64,000 nucleotides of DNA, from NCBI RefSeq assembly GCF_001545035.1, contig NZ_FCOJ02000013.1, forward strand, positions 62,001 through 126,000. Direction: 5' to 3'. The notes beneath the pieces are model-generated. The model saw only the letters and a program-made list of their open reading frames with translations, had not been told where the DNA came from and made no database searches. How positions within the stretch are numbered: position 1 is the stretch's first letter; each line of letters starts with the position of its first letter. Shown one piece after another: positions 21,468 through 34,475 of this stretch. The stretch comes from Caballeronia glebae (GTDB lineage Bacteria > Pseudomonadota > Gammaproteobacteria > Burkholderiales > Burkholderiaceae). A program made the translations under genes and the position numbers.

Positions 21468-21964
21468 CATCCACGCGTCTTCAATTTCTCAAGCACGTTA
21501 TCGACGATCTGCTCGGGCGTGAGTTCGATGCTTTCCGTGATCGCCTCGTCGTCGCCGGGCTCTTCCAGCGTGTCCAGCTGGCTCTGCAACAGCGACGGAT
21601 CGAAGAAATGTCCGGTGCGCGAACCCAGACGCTCGCGCAGCACATCCATCGTGCCGTGCAGATAGACGAAGCACACGTCGCGGTCGCCGTCGCGCAGCAC
21701 GTCGCGATATGAGCGTTTCAGCGACGAGCACGTGAACACCGCCGTCTCGCCCGCGCGCTGCTTCTCCACAATCGCGGCGCGGATGGTTTTGAGCCACGGC
21801 CAGCGGTCGTCGTCGGTCAGAGGGATGCCCTTGTGCATCTTCTCCTTGTTCGCGGCGCTGTGGAACGCGTCGCCGTCGGTGAAGGCGCAGTGCAGCCGCT
21901 CCGCCAGCATCTCGCCGATGAGGGATTTGCCGGCGCCCGACACGCCCATTGCGATCAGAATCAT
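21467..21964 (-). CDS. gntK: Gluconokinase
   Basis: 165 residues. It phosphorylates gluconate to 6-phosphogluconate. Walker A GVSGAGKS lies at residues 7-14, followed by the family's FTDGDAFHSAANKEKM and a CSSLKRSYRDVLR segment. The gene begins ten bases after the stop of the gluconate permease, so import and phosphorylation are one transcription unit. Its product feeds directly into Edd. Confidence 0.93.
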   Translation of the reverse strand: MILIAMGVSGAGKSLIGEMLAERLHCAFTDGDAFHSAANKEKMHKGIPLTDDDRWPWLKTIRAAIVEKQRAGETAVFTCSSLKRSYRDVLRDGDRDVCFVYLHGTMDVLRERLGSRTGHFFDPSLLQSQLDTLEEPGDDEAITESIELTPEQIVDNVLEKLKTRG

Positions 21965-21974
21965 CGAAGTCTCC

Positions 21975-23339
21975 TTACACGACCGCCGCGAGCGCGAAGG
22001 TCAAACCCAGTCCCAACAGGGAAATGATCGTTTCGAGCAACGACCATGTCTTGAACGTCTGACCGACCGTCATCCCGAAATACTCTTTGATCAGCCAGAA
22101 GCCGCCATCGTTCACATGCGAGAAGATCAGCGAGCCGGAGCCGGTGGCGAGCACCAGCAGTTCGGGGCTCGTGTGACCGCCCGCAGCCGCGGCGATCGGC
22201 GCGACGATGCCGCAGGCCGTGGTCATGGCGACCGTAGCCGAACCGGTCGCGAGACGGATCAGCGCGGCGACGAACCAGCCGAGCAGCAGCGGCGACAAGC
22301 TCGCGGACGACGCGCTCGACACGATCTGCTGCGAGATTCCGCTATCGCGCAGAACCTGGCCGAAGCCGCCGCCCGCGCCCACGATCAGCGTGATGCCCGC
22401 GATCGGCGCGAGACATTCGCCGCAGAACTTCTGGATCTGCTCGCGGTTGAAGCCCTGCTTCGCGCCGAAGGTCCAGAAGCTGACCAGCACGGCGATCAGC
22501 AGCGCCATATCCGACTGGCCGATAAAGCGCAGCAGATCGTTCGGCAGCGTTTTCGGCGTGAAGACGAGATCCGCCCAGCTTCCGATCAGCATGAGGATGA
22601 CCGGCAGCAAAATGGTGAACAGCGTCACGCCGAAACTCGGCAGTTCGCGCTTCTTCGCGGTGTCGCCATGCTTTTGGGTGAACTGGTCGGCGAGCGCGTT
22701 GGCGTCCGGCAGCTTCACGTATTTGTGAATCAGCAGCGCGAACAGCGGACCCGCGACGATTGCCGTCGGCACGCCGACGATCAGACCGTAGGCGATCGTC
22801 TTGCCGATATCGGCGTGATACGCCTGCACCGCGAGCAACGCGGCCGGGTGCGGCGGAATCAGGCCGTGCACGACCGAAAGGCCGGCGACCATCGGCAGAC
22901 CGATCAGCAGCAGCGACTTGCCGGTGCGTTTCGCGACGTTGAACGCAATCGGAATCAGCAGCACGAAGCCGACCTCGAAGAACACCGGCAAGCCGACGAT
23001 GATCGCGACGACCATCATCGCCCAGTGAATGTTCTTTTCGCCGAACAGATTGATCAGCGTATTGGCGATACGCTCGGCGCCGCCCGATTCGGCCATCATC
23101 TTGCCAAGCATCGTGCCCAGACCGACGACCACGGCAATGTGGCCGAGCGTGTTGCCGTTGCCGGTTTCGAACGATTTGACGATCTTGTCCATCGGCATGC
23201 CGACCGCGAGGGCCAGCAAAACGGACACGATCATGAGAACGAGGAACGGGTAAACCTTATAGCGCGCGATCATCAGGATCAGAACTGCGATCGCGATCAC
23301 CGCGTAGAGCAAAAGCATGCTCCCGTGGACGGCTGGCAT
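21975..23339 (-). CDS. gntP: Gluconate:H+ symporter, GntP family
   Basis: 454 residues from ATG 23339, with a strong AGGAGG ribosome site seven bases upstream. A highly hydrophobic protein with about twelve to fourteen membrane segments and GntP family motifs such as GLPVFFEVGFVLLIPI, GLIPPHPAALL and the C-terminal SHVNDGGFWLIKEYFGM. It imports gluconate. The symbol follows the family; the exact paralogue (gntP, gntT or gntU) cannot be distinguished. Confidence 0.9.
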   Translation of the reverse strand: MPAVHGSMLLLYAVIAIAVLILMIARYKVYPFLVLMIVSVLLALAVGMPMDKIVKSFETGNGNTLGHIAVVVGLGTMLGKMMAESGGAERIANTLINLFGEKNIHWAMMVVAIIVGLPVFFEVGFVLLIPIAFNVAKRTGKSLLLIGLPMVAGLSVVHGLIPPHPAALLAVQAYHADIGKTIAYGLIVGVPTAIVAGPLFALLIHKYVKLPDANALADQFTQKHGDTAKKRELPSFGVTLFTILLPVILMLIGSWADLVFTPKTLPNDLLRFIGQSDMALLIAVLVSFWTFGAKQGFNREQIQKFCGECLAPIAGITLIVGAGGGFGQVLRDSGISQQIVSSASSASLSPLLLGWFVAALIRLATGSATVAMTTACGIVAPIAAAAGGHTSPELLVLATGSGSLIFSHVNDGGFWLIKEYFGMTVGQTFKTWSLLETIISLLGLGLTFALAAVV

Positions 23340-23764
23340 GACGCCTCCTTTGATTTCGTTGAGGTTGTTTTTCGCGCCATGGGCGCGTTTGCCGTCGCTG
23401 CGCTGCACACATCGGCAATGTCCGGCAAACGCGCACAAGGCGGTGGGCAACGGAATTTTACTTTGTAAGGCGGAGAATCGGGCGGCCGGTGTGCAAAAGC
23501 CGCTGGCGGGGCGGGCGGTGGCTGAAAGTCGATTGAGGCGGCGGGCGGAAAGCCGCGATTTCGCCGCACGAGCCGGGGCTTGCCACGGTCAGTCGCGCCG
23601 TCCAGATTGATAGGAGTACCAATCTATGTGATTCTGGCGAACGCTATTTGCGAACGCACGGTCGAAGAAATTCCGGCGTGCGGAAAATCGTCGTTTCGGA
23701 TTCGACGATCTCCAGAAGAAACGGGCGGCCGCATCGCCGCCCGCGCCGGCCACGAATGACCGTC
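23340..23764. promoter_or_regulatory. Region upstream of the gluconate permease, with a palindrome
   Basis: 425 bases without a gene, between eda and gntP. The notable element is an inverted repeat at 23604-23625 with six-base arms AGATTG and CAATCT, read on the minus strand as ATTGGTA-CTCC-TATCAAT with one mismatch. It is about 265 bases before gntP and could be an operator for a gluconate repressor. It does not match the HexR-type sites near edd. No clear promoter hexamers were found. Confidence 0.35.
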
Positions 23765-24397
23765 TTACTTGTGCGGAGCCAGCTCGCTCGCGGCACGCGC
23801 GAGACGCGTGACTTCTTCCCAGTTCTGCGCGGCGAGCGCGGCCTTCGGCGTGAGCCAAGAACCCCCCACGCACACCACGTTCGGTTGCGCGAGGAAGTGC
23901 GTCGCGGTTTCCGCCGTGATGCCGCCCGTCGGGCAGAACTTCAGGTTCGGGAACGGCCCGTAGAACGCTTGCAGCATCGGAATGCCGCCCGCCTGCTGCG
24001 CCGGGAAAAACTTGACGATCTCGTAACCCAGTTCCAGCGCCGTGATGATGTCGGAAGGGGTCATCACGCCCGGCAACAAGGGCAATCCGGCATCCTGCGC
24101 GGCCTTGTGCATGTCCTTCGTTAGGCCCGGCGACACGCCGAACTGCGCGCCCGCCTTTTTCGCCTGCGCGCAATGCTCGGGCTTCGTGATCGTGCCGACG
24201 CCGACGACGATATCGTCCGCCAGTTGGCTCGCGCGCTCGATCGCGCCGATGCCCGCCGGCGTGCGCAGCGTGATCTCCAGCACCTTCACGCCGCCCGCGT
24301 GAAGCGCACGCGACACATGCTCGCCCTGCTCGATCGTTTCGAAAGCGAGGACCGGAATCACCGGTCCCAGACGCACGATTTCGCTTACCGTTTTCAT
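23765..24397 (-). CDS. eda: KDPG aldolase (2-dehydro-3-deoxy-phosphogluconate aldolase)
   Basis: 210 residues from ATG 24397, with an AGGAG site upstream. It splits KDPG to pyruvate and glyceraldehyde-3-phosphate, the last step of the Entner-Doudoroff pathway. The catalytic glutamate sits in VKVLEITLRTP and the Schiff-base lysine in YEIVKFFPAQQAGG. It lies 78 bases after edd and is probably in the same transcript. Confidence 0.95.
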   Translation of the reverse strand: MKTVSEIVRLGPVIPVLAFETIEQGEHVSRALHAGGVKVLEITLRTPAGIGAIERASQLADDIVVGVGTITKPEHCAQAKKAGAQFGVSPGLTKDMHKAAQDAGLPLLPGVMTPSDIITALELGYEIVKFFPAQQAGGIPMLQAFYGPFPNLKFCPTGGITAETATHFLAQPNVVCVGGSWLTPKAALAAQNWEEVTRLARAASELAPHK

Positions 24398-24475
24398 TTG
24401 ATGCAACTCCTGGTTTTTGTGCGGCATCTCTTCGATTTGTCCGCGGGTTTCTCTCAGGCTCCAGCGGCCATTCGT

Positions 24476-26425
24476 TCAGTGATGCGTCGCATGCGCCTTG
24501 TTCAGCGCCGACGCCGCCGCGCGTGCATTGTCACGAAGCGGGTTTTTTCCGCGCGAGGCCGGGCCGTGCGTCTCGCTGCCATCGGCAGGCGCCGCGCCGA
24601 TCAACGCGCCGAACACCGAGGCGCCCTCTTCCGCCGGCAGCGCCGCGGCGCGGAACACGCCGAACAATTCGCGGCCGAAACCGGCTTCGTTCTCGGCCTG
24701 ATGCAGCGGCGCTTCGACTTCGCGCGCGTCCCATTCCTTCGCCTCGATTTCGATGTCGAGCACGCCCGCGGGCGCGTCGATCACGAGCATGTCACCGGTT
24801 CGCACCTTGCCGAGCGGCCCTTGCAACAGCGCCTCGGGCGACACGTGAATCACCGCCGGCACCTTGCCCGACGCACCCGACATGCGCCCGTCCGTGACCA
24901 GCGCGACATGAAAGCCCTGATCCTGCAGCACGCCCAGGAGCGGCGTCAACCGATGCAGTTCCGGCATGCCGTTCGCGCGCGCGCCCTGAAAGCGCACCAC
25001 GGCGACGAAATCGCGCTTCAGCTCGCCCTTGTCGAACGCTTCCTGCACTTCTTCCTGCGAATTGAAGACGATAGCCGGCGCCTTCACGACACGATGCTCC
25101 GGCGCGACCGCCGAAATCTTGATGACGCCGCGTCCGAGCTTGCCCTGCATCAGCCGCAAGCCGCCGTCCGGCTGGAACGGCTCGCCGATGCCGCGCAGCA
25201 CCTTCGTGTCGTGGCTTTCGGCGGCACCGTCGACCCATTGGAGTTTGCCGTCGATGAGCTTCGGCTCTTGGGTGTAGAGCGACAGCCCCTTGCCGACGAC
25301 CGTTTGCACGTCTTCGTGCAGCAGGCCGCCTTCGAGCAGATTGCGCACCAGGAACGCGACGCCGCCCGCCGCGTGGAAATGGTTCACGTCGGCCTTGCCG
25401 TTCGGGTAGATTTTCGCGAGCAGCGGCACGGCTTGCGAGAGCACGTCGAAATCGTTCCAGTCAATGATGATGCCCGCCGCCCGCGCGATCGCCACGAGGT
25501 GCAGCGTGTGATTGGTCGAGCCGCCGGTTGCGAGCAACGCGACGATGCCGTTCACAATGGCTTTCTCGTCCACAACGTGGCCGATCGGCGTGTAGTTGCC
25601 GCGTTCGAGCGTCAGATCGAGCACGCGGCGCGCCGCCTCGGCGGTGAGCGCATCGCGCAATTCCGTGTGCGGATGCACGAACGCCGCGCTCGGCAGATGC
25701 AGGCCCATCACTTCCATCAGCATCTGATTGCTGTTGGCCGTGCCATAGAACGTACAGGTGCCGTGGCCGTGGTACGCCGCCGCTTCGGCTTCGAGCAGCG
25801 CGCCGCGATCGCACTGACCGGTCGCGAATTCCTGACGCACCTTCGCCTTTTCGTCGTTGGTGAGGCCGCTCGTCATCGGACCGGCGGGGACGAAAATGGT
25901 CGGCAAATGGCCGAACTGCAGCGCGCCGATGGCGAGTCCCGGCACGATCTTGTCGCACACGCCGAGGCACAGCGCGGCGTCGAACATGTTGTGCGTGAGC
26001 GCGACCGCCGTGCTCATCGCGATGACTTCGCGCGAAAACAGCGACAGTTCCATGCCCGCATTGCCCTGCGTGATGCCGTCGCACATCGCCGGCACGCCGC
26101 CCGCGAACTGCGCAATGCCGCCATGCTCGCGCGCCGCCTGCTTGATGATGTCCGGGAAGCTCTTGTAGGGCGCGTGCGCCGACAGCATCTCGTTATAAGA
26201 CGAAACGATGCCGATGTTCGGCTCGCGCACCGCCTTGATCGCGAATTTCTCCTGCCCTTCGAGACCGGCGAAGCCGTGCGCCAGATTCGCACAGGACAGC
26301 GCGCCGCGCGCCGGGAACTTGCCGTGGGCGGCGTCGATTCGTGCAAGATAGGCCGCGCGCGTCGGCTTGCTACGCTCGATGATGCGGTCGGTGACTTTTT
26401 TGAGTTGCGAATGCGGGGAAACCAT
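24476..26425 (-). CDS. edd: 6-phosphogluconate dehydratase
   Basis: 649 residues. It dehydrates 6-phosphogluconate to KDPG. IlvD/Edd family features are clear: iron-sulfur cysteines in [11 protein letters not shown] and [12 protein letters not shown], the [16 protein letters not shown] segment, and [15 protein letters not shown] near the C terminus. Length is slightly above the E. coli enzyme because of a C-terminal tail. First gene of edd-eda, divergent from hexR across a region holding two HexR-like sites. Confidence 0.95.
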   Translation of the reverse strand: MVSPHSQLKKVTDRIIERSKPTRAAYLARIDAAHGKFPARGALSCANLAHGFAGLEGQEKFAIKAVREPNIGIVSSYNEMLSAHAPYKSFPDIIKQAAREHGGIAQFAGGVPAMCDGITQGNAGMELSLFSREVIAMSTAVALTHNMFDAALCLGVCDKIVPGLAIGALQFGHLPTIFVPAGPMTSGLTNDEKAKVRQEFATGQCDRGALLEAEAAAYHGHGTCTFYGTANSNQMLMEVMGLHLPSAAFVHPHTELRDALTAEAARRVLDLTLERGNYTPIGHVVDEKAIVNGIVALLATGGSTNHTLHLVAIARAAGIIIDWNDFDVLSQAVPLLAKIYPNGKADVNHFHAAGGVAFLVRNLLEGGLLHEDVQTVVGKGLSLYTQEPKLIDGKLQWVDGAAESHDTKVLRGIGEPFQPDGGLRLMQGKLGRGVIKISAVAPEHRVVKAPAIVFNSQEEVQEAFDKGELKRDFVAVVRFQGARANGMPELHRLTPLLGVLQDQGFHVALVTDGRMSGASGKVPAVIHVSPEALLQGPLGKVRTGDMLVIDAPAGVLDIEIEAKEWDAREVEAPLHQAENEAGFGRELFGVFRAAALPAEEGASVFGALIGAAPADGSETHGPASRGKNPLRDNARAAASALNKAHATHH

Positions 26426-26533
26426 CGATGCTCCTTCGTCTCACTCCCGGCGCGCCTGCCGTCGAGGTTGGGTTGTGATATTGCGAGGAACGGCGTCTCG
26501 GATCGTTTTTCGTCGTGTAGCCGTGCGTTGCAA

Positions 26534-26552
26534 TGTTAGTAGAAAAACTACA
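26534..26552 (-). promoter_or_regulatory. Candidate HexR site 1
   Basis: Read on the minus strand as TGTAGTTTTTCTACTAACA, it contains a palindrome GTAG-N5-CTAC. It shares the pattern TGTAGTWTTTSTACWA with site 2. Its location before edd suits repression by the neighbouring HexR. Confidence 0.55.
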
Positions 26553-26657
26553 TGGATTCAACGTCGAATTTGCATTGTTTATTAAGCGATCACCTAGACC
26601 AAACACCTTTCCATCATGCTTTTCAGGGATTTCCCTAAGTCTCTCGAACACCGTCAT

Positions 26658-26673
26658 GTAGTATTTGTACAAG
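26658..26673 (+). promoter_or_regulatory. Candidate HexR site 2
   Basis: TGTAGTATTTGTACAA, about 54 bases before the hexR start. It resembles known HexR sites in having TGTA...TACA half-sites, and matches site 1 at most positions. Suggests autoregulation. Confidence 0.55.
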
Positions 26674-26725
26674 CTTGATGATCAGCTATAGTCCCAAGCA
26701 ATTTTCAGCATAGGCGAGATTTCCG

Positions 26726-27565
26726 ATGTTGCTGTCCCAAGTCGAAGCGATGCGCGAGCAACTGCGCCCGTCCGAGCGCAAGCTGGCGGATTACGTGCTG
26801 GAAGCGCCGCGCGAGGTGCTCGATCTGTCGATGACCGATTTCGCCGCGCGCGCGGGCGTGAGCCAGCCGACCATCGCGCGTTTTTGTCAGGCGCTCGGCT
26901 TTTCGGGTTTTCGCGAATTCAAGATCCGTCTTGCTCAAGGGGTAGCAGCGGACGTTCCCACCGTCTATCGCGACGTGCGCACCGACGAGCCGGCCGCCGG
27001 CGTGGCCGCCAAGGTGCTCGACCGGACCATCGGCGCGCTGATCCAGGTGCGCAACAGCCTGTCGTCGGACAGCGTGGCGGCCGCCATCGCGATTCTCGCG
27101 GAAGCTACCCGCATCGAGTTCTACGGCGCGGGCGGCTCGGGCATCGTCGCGCTCGACATGCAGCACAAATTCTTCAAGCTGGGCGTGCCGTCCGTCGCGT
27201 ACTCGGACCCGCACACGTACACGACGTCGGCGGCGCTATTGCGCGCGGGCGATGTCGTCGTGGCCATCTCGAACACCGGCCGCACCAAGGACATTCTCGA
27301 CGCGTGCAGATCGGCGCTGAACGGCGGCGCGAAAGTCATCGCGATCACGCACGGCAACTCGCCGCTCGCGCGCGCGGCGAGCGTCGGCCTGTTTGCGAAC
27401 GTCGACGAGGACACGGATATTTTTTCGCCGATGACATCGCGCGTTTCGCATCTCGCGATCGGCGACATTCTGGCGGTGGGACTGGCTTTGGCCCGCGGAC
27501 CCGAACTGGCGGAGAAGCTGGCGGAAGCGAAAGACGTGCTGGAGAGCCGGAGAGTGGGAACGTGA
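26726..27565 (+). CDS. hexR: HexR, RpiR-family regulator of central sugar catabolism
   Basis: 279 residues. An N-terminal RpiR-type HTH (residues about 1-75, with FAARAGVSQPTIARFCQALGF cut by the recognition helix) is followed by a SIS sugar-phosphate domain (about 120-250: FYGAGGSGIVALDMQHKFF, then VVVAISNTGRTKDILDA). HexR repressors respond to KDPG and control edd, eda and related genes. Divergence from edd and the two shared sites support this. Could be another RpiR paralogue, but context favours HexR. Confidence 0.87.
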   Translation: MLLSQVEAMREQLRPSERKLADYVLEAPREVLDLSMTDFAARAGVSQPTIARFCQALGFSGFREFKIRLAQGVAADVPTVYRDVRTDEPAAGVAAKVLDRTIGALIQVRNSLSSDSVAAAIAILAEATRIEFYGAGGSGIVALDMQHKFFKLGVPSVAYSDPHTYTTSAALLRAGDVVVAISNTGRTKDILDACRSALNGGAKVIAITHGNSPLARAASVGLFANVDEDTDIFSPMTSRVSHLAIGDILAVGLALARGPELAEKLAEAKDVLESRRVGT

Positions 27566-27592
27566 GCCGGCTGCGCGGCCCACGCGAAACGA

Positions 27593-28009
27593 TCAGAACG
27601 GCTTGACGACCGCGAGCAGCGTCGCGCCGAGAAGCCCGAGCACCGGCAGTTCATTGAACATGCGGTACCACTTGTCCGAGCGCTTGTTCTCGCCACGCTG
27701 AAACGTGTGCAGCAAGCGCCCGCAATACGCGTGATAGGCGATCAGCAAAACGACGATGGTCAATTTCGCGTGCAGCCAGCCCTGCCCCGCGCCGATGCCC
27801 ACGACGAGCCACAGCCACAGCCCGCAAGCGAGCGCGGGCACCGCGATGAACGTCATGAAGCGGAAAAGCTTGCGCGCCATGAGCAGCAGGCGCGCGGTGG
27901 CGGCAGGGTCGGTTTCCATCGCGAGGTTCACGAAAATACGCGGCAGATAAAACAGTCCCGCGAACCATGAAGCGATGAGCACGATATGCAGCGATTTGAT
28001 CCAGAGCAT
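27593..28009 (-). CDS. hemJ: HemJ-type protoporphyrinogen oxidase (CopD-like membrane protein)
   Basis: 138 residues with four predicted membrane segments. Opens with WIKSLHIVLIASWFAGLFYLPRIFV, which holds the conserved histidine of the HemJ family, and later has GWLHAKLTIVVLLIAYHAYCG. HemJ oxidises protoporphyrinogen IX in heme synthesis in bacteria lacking HemG or HemY. It ends the minus-strand run headed by leuS, 22 bases after proA. Confidence 0.8.
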   Translation of the reverse strand: MLWIKSLHIVLIASWFAGLFYLPRIFVNLAMETDPAATARLLLMARKLFRFMTFIAVPALACGLWLWLVVGIGAGQGWLHAKLTIVVLLIAYHAYCGRLLHTFQRGENKRSDKWYRMFNELPVLGLLGATLLAVVKPF

Positions 28010-28031
28010 CGTTCTTGTTGTAAGTTTTCGC

Positions 28032-29303
28032 TTATTGGCGCACTTCGCCGCGCCCGAGCACGACGTATTTGAGCGACGTCAGGCCTTCCAGCCCGACCGG
28101 TCCGCGCGCATGCAATTTGTCGTTCGAGATGCCGATTTCCGCACCGAGCCCGAACTCGAAGCCATCGGCGAAGCGCGTCGACGCGTTGACCATCACGCTC
28201 GCCGAATCCACTTCGCGCAGAAAGCGCATCGCGCGGTCGTGGTCTTCGGTGACGATCGCGTCCGTGTGATGCGAGCCGAAGTTGTTGATGTGCTCGATCG
28301 CCTCGTCGAGATCGGCGACGACCTTGATCGCCAGCACCGGCGCGAGATATTCCGTGCTCCAGTCCGCTTCGGTTGCATCGACGAGCCCGCCGATATTGGC
28401 CGCTTCGAGCACCGCCCGCGCCTGACCGTCCACGCGCAACTCGACGTCCTTCGCCTGGAAAGCGCGCGCCAGTTGCGGCAGCGCCTCGTTCGCGACGCCG
28501 CGCGCGACAAGCAACGTTTCCATCGTGTTGCAGGTGCCGTAGCGATGCGTCTTCGAGTTGTCGCAAATGACCGCGGCCTTTTCGAAATCGGCGCGGTCGT
28601 CGACGTAGACGTGACAGATGCCGTCGAGATGCTTGATCATCGGCACGCGCGCTTCTTCCATCAAACGCGCGATCAGGCTCTTGCCGCCGCGCGGCACGAT
28701 GACGTCGACGAATTCGGTCATGGTGATGAGCTTGCCGACCGCCGCGCGATCCGCCGTCTCGACGACCTGCACCGCGTCCTGCGGCAAGCCCGCCGCTTCG
28801 AGCCCGACGCCGATCAGTTTCGCGAGCGCCGTGTTGCATTCGAGCGCCTCGGAACCGCCGCGCAAAATGGTCGCGTTGCCGGATTTGAGACACAGCGCGG
28901 CGGCGTCGATGGTCACGTTCGGCCGCGATTCGTAGATGATGCCGATCACGCCGAGCGGCACGCGCATTTGCCCGACCTGAATGCCGCTCGGACGGAACTT
29001 GAGCCCGCTGATCTCGCCGATCGGATCGGCCAGCGCGGCCACCTGCCGCAAGCCTTCGACCATCGTGTGCAGCGCTTTGTCGGAGAGCGTCAGGCGGTCG
29101 ATGAACGCCGCGTCGTGGCCCTTCGCGCGCGCGCGGGCGAGATCGCGGGCATTCGCTTCCTTGAGCACTTCGCGCTCGCGCTCGATGGCGTCGGCCACCT
29201 TGATCAGCGCCGCATTTTTCGCCGCCGTCGACGCCCGCGCCATTGCGCGCGACGCCTTGCGTGCGCGGCGGCCGAGGTCGGTCATGTATTGATCGATGTT
29301 CAT
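28032..29303 (-). CDS. proA: Gamma-glutamyl phosphate reductase ProA
   Basis: 423 residues. Reduces gamma-glutamyl phosphate to the semialdehyde in proline synthesis, using NADPH. Aldehyde-dehydrogenase fold; the catalytic cysteine is in [13 protein letters not shown] at about 260, and the nucleotide region [17 protein letters not shown] precedes it. It starts 107 bases after the holA stop, so it may have its own promoter. Confidence 0.95.
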   Translation of the reverse strand: MNIDQYMTDLGRRARKASRAMARASTAAKNAALIKVADAIEREREVLKEANARDLARARAKGHDAAFIDRLTLSDKALHTMVEGLRQVAALADPIGEISGLKFRPSGIQVGQMRVPLGVIGIIYESRPNVTIDAAALCLKSGNATILRGGSEALECNTALAKLIGVGLEAAGLPQDAVQVVETADRAAVGKLITMTEFVDVIVPRGGKSLIARLMEEARVPMIKHLDGICHVYVDDRADFEKAAVICDNSKTHRYGTCNTMETLLVARGVANEALPQLARAFQAKDVELRVDGQARAVLEAANIGGLVDATEADWSTEYLAPVLAIKVVADLDEAIEHINNFGSHHTDAIVTEDHDRAMRFLREVDSASVMVNASTRFADGFEFGLGAEIGISNDKLHARGPVGLEGLTSLKYVVLGRGEVRQ

Positions 29304-29410
29304 CGTGAGTCTCTTCCGTATGCGCTTTCCGGGCCGCTTTCATGGCCGAAGCGTCGATGCGCTCATTCTAAGCTGTCGCGAAGATTGCAACAGCGCGTGA
29401 CAGAAGCGTC

Positions 29411-30502
29411 CTAGCGACGAGGTCGTGGCGCCGGCGCGGATTGCGCTGGCTTGCCGCCGTGCGCGACCGCCATCGCCAGTTCGAACATGCCGGCCCACGG
29501 GTCCGGCGGCGGCTCGCTGCCACGCTTGCCCGTGCTGCCCGAAAGTCCCTTCACCTGCCGATCCAGTTGCGCCGCGAGCGACAGCGCCTTTTCCAGCGCT
29601 TCGTCCGTCACGCGCGAGAGCGCCGGGCCGATCAGCCGTTCGCGCGGTCCCCAGACACGGTTCTCGCGCATGAGCGTCGCGAGCGGCTTGCCCGATGCGA
29701 CGCCGCGCTTGATGCGCAGCAGCGTGCGCACTTCCTCGACGAGCGCCCAGAGCACGAGCACCGCGGCCTCGCCTTCGCCCTTGAGACCATCGAGCATGCG
29801 CGCGAGGCGGCCGACATCGCCCGTCAGCATCGCCTCGTTGAGCTTGAACACGTCGTAGCGCGCGACGTTCAGCACGGCGTCGTGAATCTGCTCGAAAGTC
29901 AGCACGCCCTCGGGATACAGCAGCCCGAGCTTCTGGATTTCCTGATGCGCGGCGAGCAGATTGCCTTCCACCCGTTCCGCGATGAACGACAGCGCGCGCC
30001 GTCCTTCCTCGTCTGGCGCCACGCGCTGGCCTTGTTGCGCGAGCCGCTGGCCGACCCACATCGGCAATTGCGCGCGCTCGACCGGATCGATCTTCATCGC
30101 GACGCCCGCGCCGAGCAACGCCGTGAACCAGCCCGACTTTTGCGTCGCGCTGTCGAGACGCGGCAGCGTGACGAGCGTCACGACGTCCGGATTGCCGGCA
30201 TCGGCGAGCGTCTTCAGCGCTTCGGCGCCTTCCTTGCCCGGCTTGCCCGTGGGAATGCGCAATTCGATCAGTTGACGGTCGCCGAACAGCGACATCGACT
30301 GCGTCGCCCCCATGAGCGCGCTCCAGTCGAAACCGCGCTCCACGGTGAATACCGAGCGATCCGTGAACCCGCCCGCGCGCGCGGCGGCCCGAATGCGGTC
30401 GCACGCTTCCTGCGCGAGCAGATGCTCGTCGCCGTAGACGACGTACAGCCCCTTCAGGCCTTTCGCGAGATGCGCTTCGAGCGCGTCGAGCTTCAGTTGC
30501 AT
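29411..30502 (-). CDS. holA: DNA polymerase III delta subunit HolA
   Basis: 363 residues. It opens the beta clamp as part of the clamp loader. The N-terminal segment GLYVVYGDEHLLAQEACDRIR is typical, the middle domain has LPMWVGQRLAQQG and AERVEGNLLAAHQEIQKLGLL, and the C-terminal collar domain is followed by a Pro/Arg-rich tail. It begins 22 bases after lptE, the usual neighbour. Confidence 0.93.
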   Translation of the reverse strand: MQLKLDALEAHLAKGLKGLYVVYGDEHLLAQEACDRIRAAARAGGFTDRSVFTVERGFDWSALMGATQSMSLFGDRQLIELRIPTGKPGKEGAEALKTLADAGNPDVVTLVTLPRLDSATQKSGWFTALLGAGVAMKIDPVERAQLPMWVGQRLAQQGQRVAPDEEGRRALSFIAERVEGNLLAAHQEIQKLGLLYPEGVLTFEQIHDAVLNVARYDVFKLNEAMLTGDVGRLARMLDGLKGEGEAAVLVLWALVEEVRTLLRIKRGVASGKPLATLMRENRVWGPRERLIGPALSRVTDEALEKALSLAAQLDRQVKGLSGSTGKRGSEPPPDPWAGMFELAMAVAHGGKPAQSAPAPRPRR

Positions 30503-30524
30503 GATGCCGGGCGAACGCGGACGA

Positions 30525-31117
30525 TCAAAGCGGCGGCACCGGCAGCGGCGCGCGCGGCGCGACGCCCGGTGTCTGCTCGCTCGGCGTCGGATGCAGCGAA
30601 CGCACTGTCGCGAGACGGCGCGTCAACTGGTCGACGGCGTCGTTGCGCATGTCGTTGTAGAGCAGTGTCGATTCCTGTGCCTTGGCGAGCGTGTACTGAT
30701 CGCTGTAGGTCATCGAACGATTCAGCGCGATCACGCTGGGCGGAATCAGCAAGGTGCCGTCGGCGCCGAGCAACATGTAGTTCAGCGTAAGGACGAGTTC
30801 GTATTCCTGGATGACGCCCTGCGCGTTCAGGCTCAGCGTGCGCAATCCTGTGCCTTCGGACAGGTTGAGCGTCGCGTCCGGCTTCTCGAACGGCTTGACG
30901 ATCACCGTGTCGCTGCCGCCCTGAACCATGCGCTCCAGGCGCGCGACCATCTGCGGCGTGCCGCCGCTGATCGCGAGCCGCTTGAACGCGTAGTCCTGCT
31001 GGCCGCGAAGCTGAAAGCCGCACGCGGACAGCATCGCCGCGCCGCCGAGCAGCGTGAGAAACGAGCGCCTGCTCGTGCTGACTTTGCCGGACACATCCAC
31101 TCCCTTGGTTTTGCGCA

Positions 31118-31118
<1 letters not shown>
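30525..31118 (-). CDS. lptE: LPS-assembly lipoprotein LptE
   Basis: 197 residues. It plugs the LptD barrel and helps insert LPS. A signal with lipobox LSAC (Cys at about 33) is followed by the family start GFQLRG. The signal carries SRRSFL before the hydrophobic core, resembling a twin-arginine motif. The C-terminal end is a Pro-rich tail. The start codon overlaps the leuS stop (TGATG). Partner LptD is at 15609-17999. Confidence 0.92.
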
Positions 31119-34038
<2,920 letters not shown>

Positions 34039-34467
34039 CTACGGTTTCGCCGCCGCGGCGGGCTGCGTGACGAAGCCGATGCGCGCGAGACCCGCTTGCT
34101 GCGCCGCGCCCATCACCTGCGCGATGACGTCATAGCGCGTCGCACTCGACGCGCGCAAATGCAGTTCCGGCTTCTGCGCGCCTTTGCCGGCGTCGGAGAA
34201 ACGCGCCCGCATCTGATCGAACGTGACGGGCGTCTCGTTCCAGAAAAGCTTGCCGGCGTCGTCGATGGACAGCGTGATGGTTTGCGGCGTCTCGCGCGCG
34301 GGTTGCGACGCGACTTTCGGCAGATCGAGCCGGATCGCGTGCGTGAAAAGCGGCGCGGTGATGATGAAGATGACGAGCAGAACGAGCATGACGTCGATGA
34401 GCGGCGTCATGTTGATCTCCGCCATCGGCGCGCCGTTGGATTGCTTGTCGAGTCCGCCGAAGGCCAT
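34039..34467 (-). CDS. exbD: ExbD/TolR-type biopolymer transport protein
   Basis: 142 residues from ATG 34467 (MAFGGLDKQ). One membrane helix (PLIDVMLVLLVIFIITAPLF) carrying the conserved proton-path aspartate, then a periplasmic domain. With ExbB it turns proton flow into energy for outer-membrane processes. It starts eight bases after exbB. Whether it serves TonB or Tol is not resolved by sequence; no tonB or tolA is adjacent. Confidence 0.88.
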   Translation of the reverse strand: MAFGGLDKQSNGAPMAEINMTPLIDVMLVLLVIFIITAPLFTHAIRLDLPKVASQPARETPQTITLSIDDAGKLFWNETPVTFDQMRARFSDAGKGAQKPELHLRASSATRYDVIAQVMGAAQQAGLARIGFVTQPAAAAKP

Positions 34468-34475
34468 CGCCGCGC

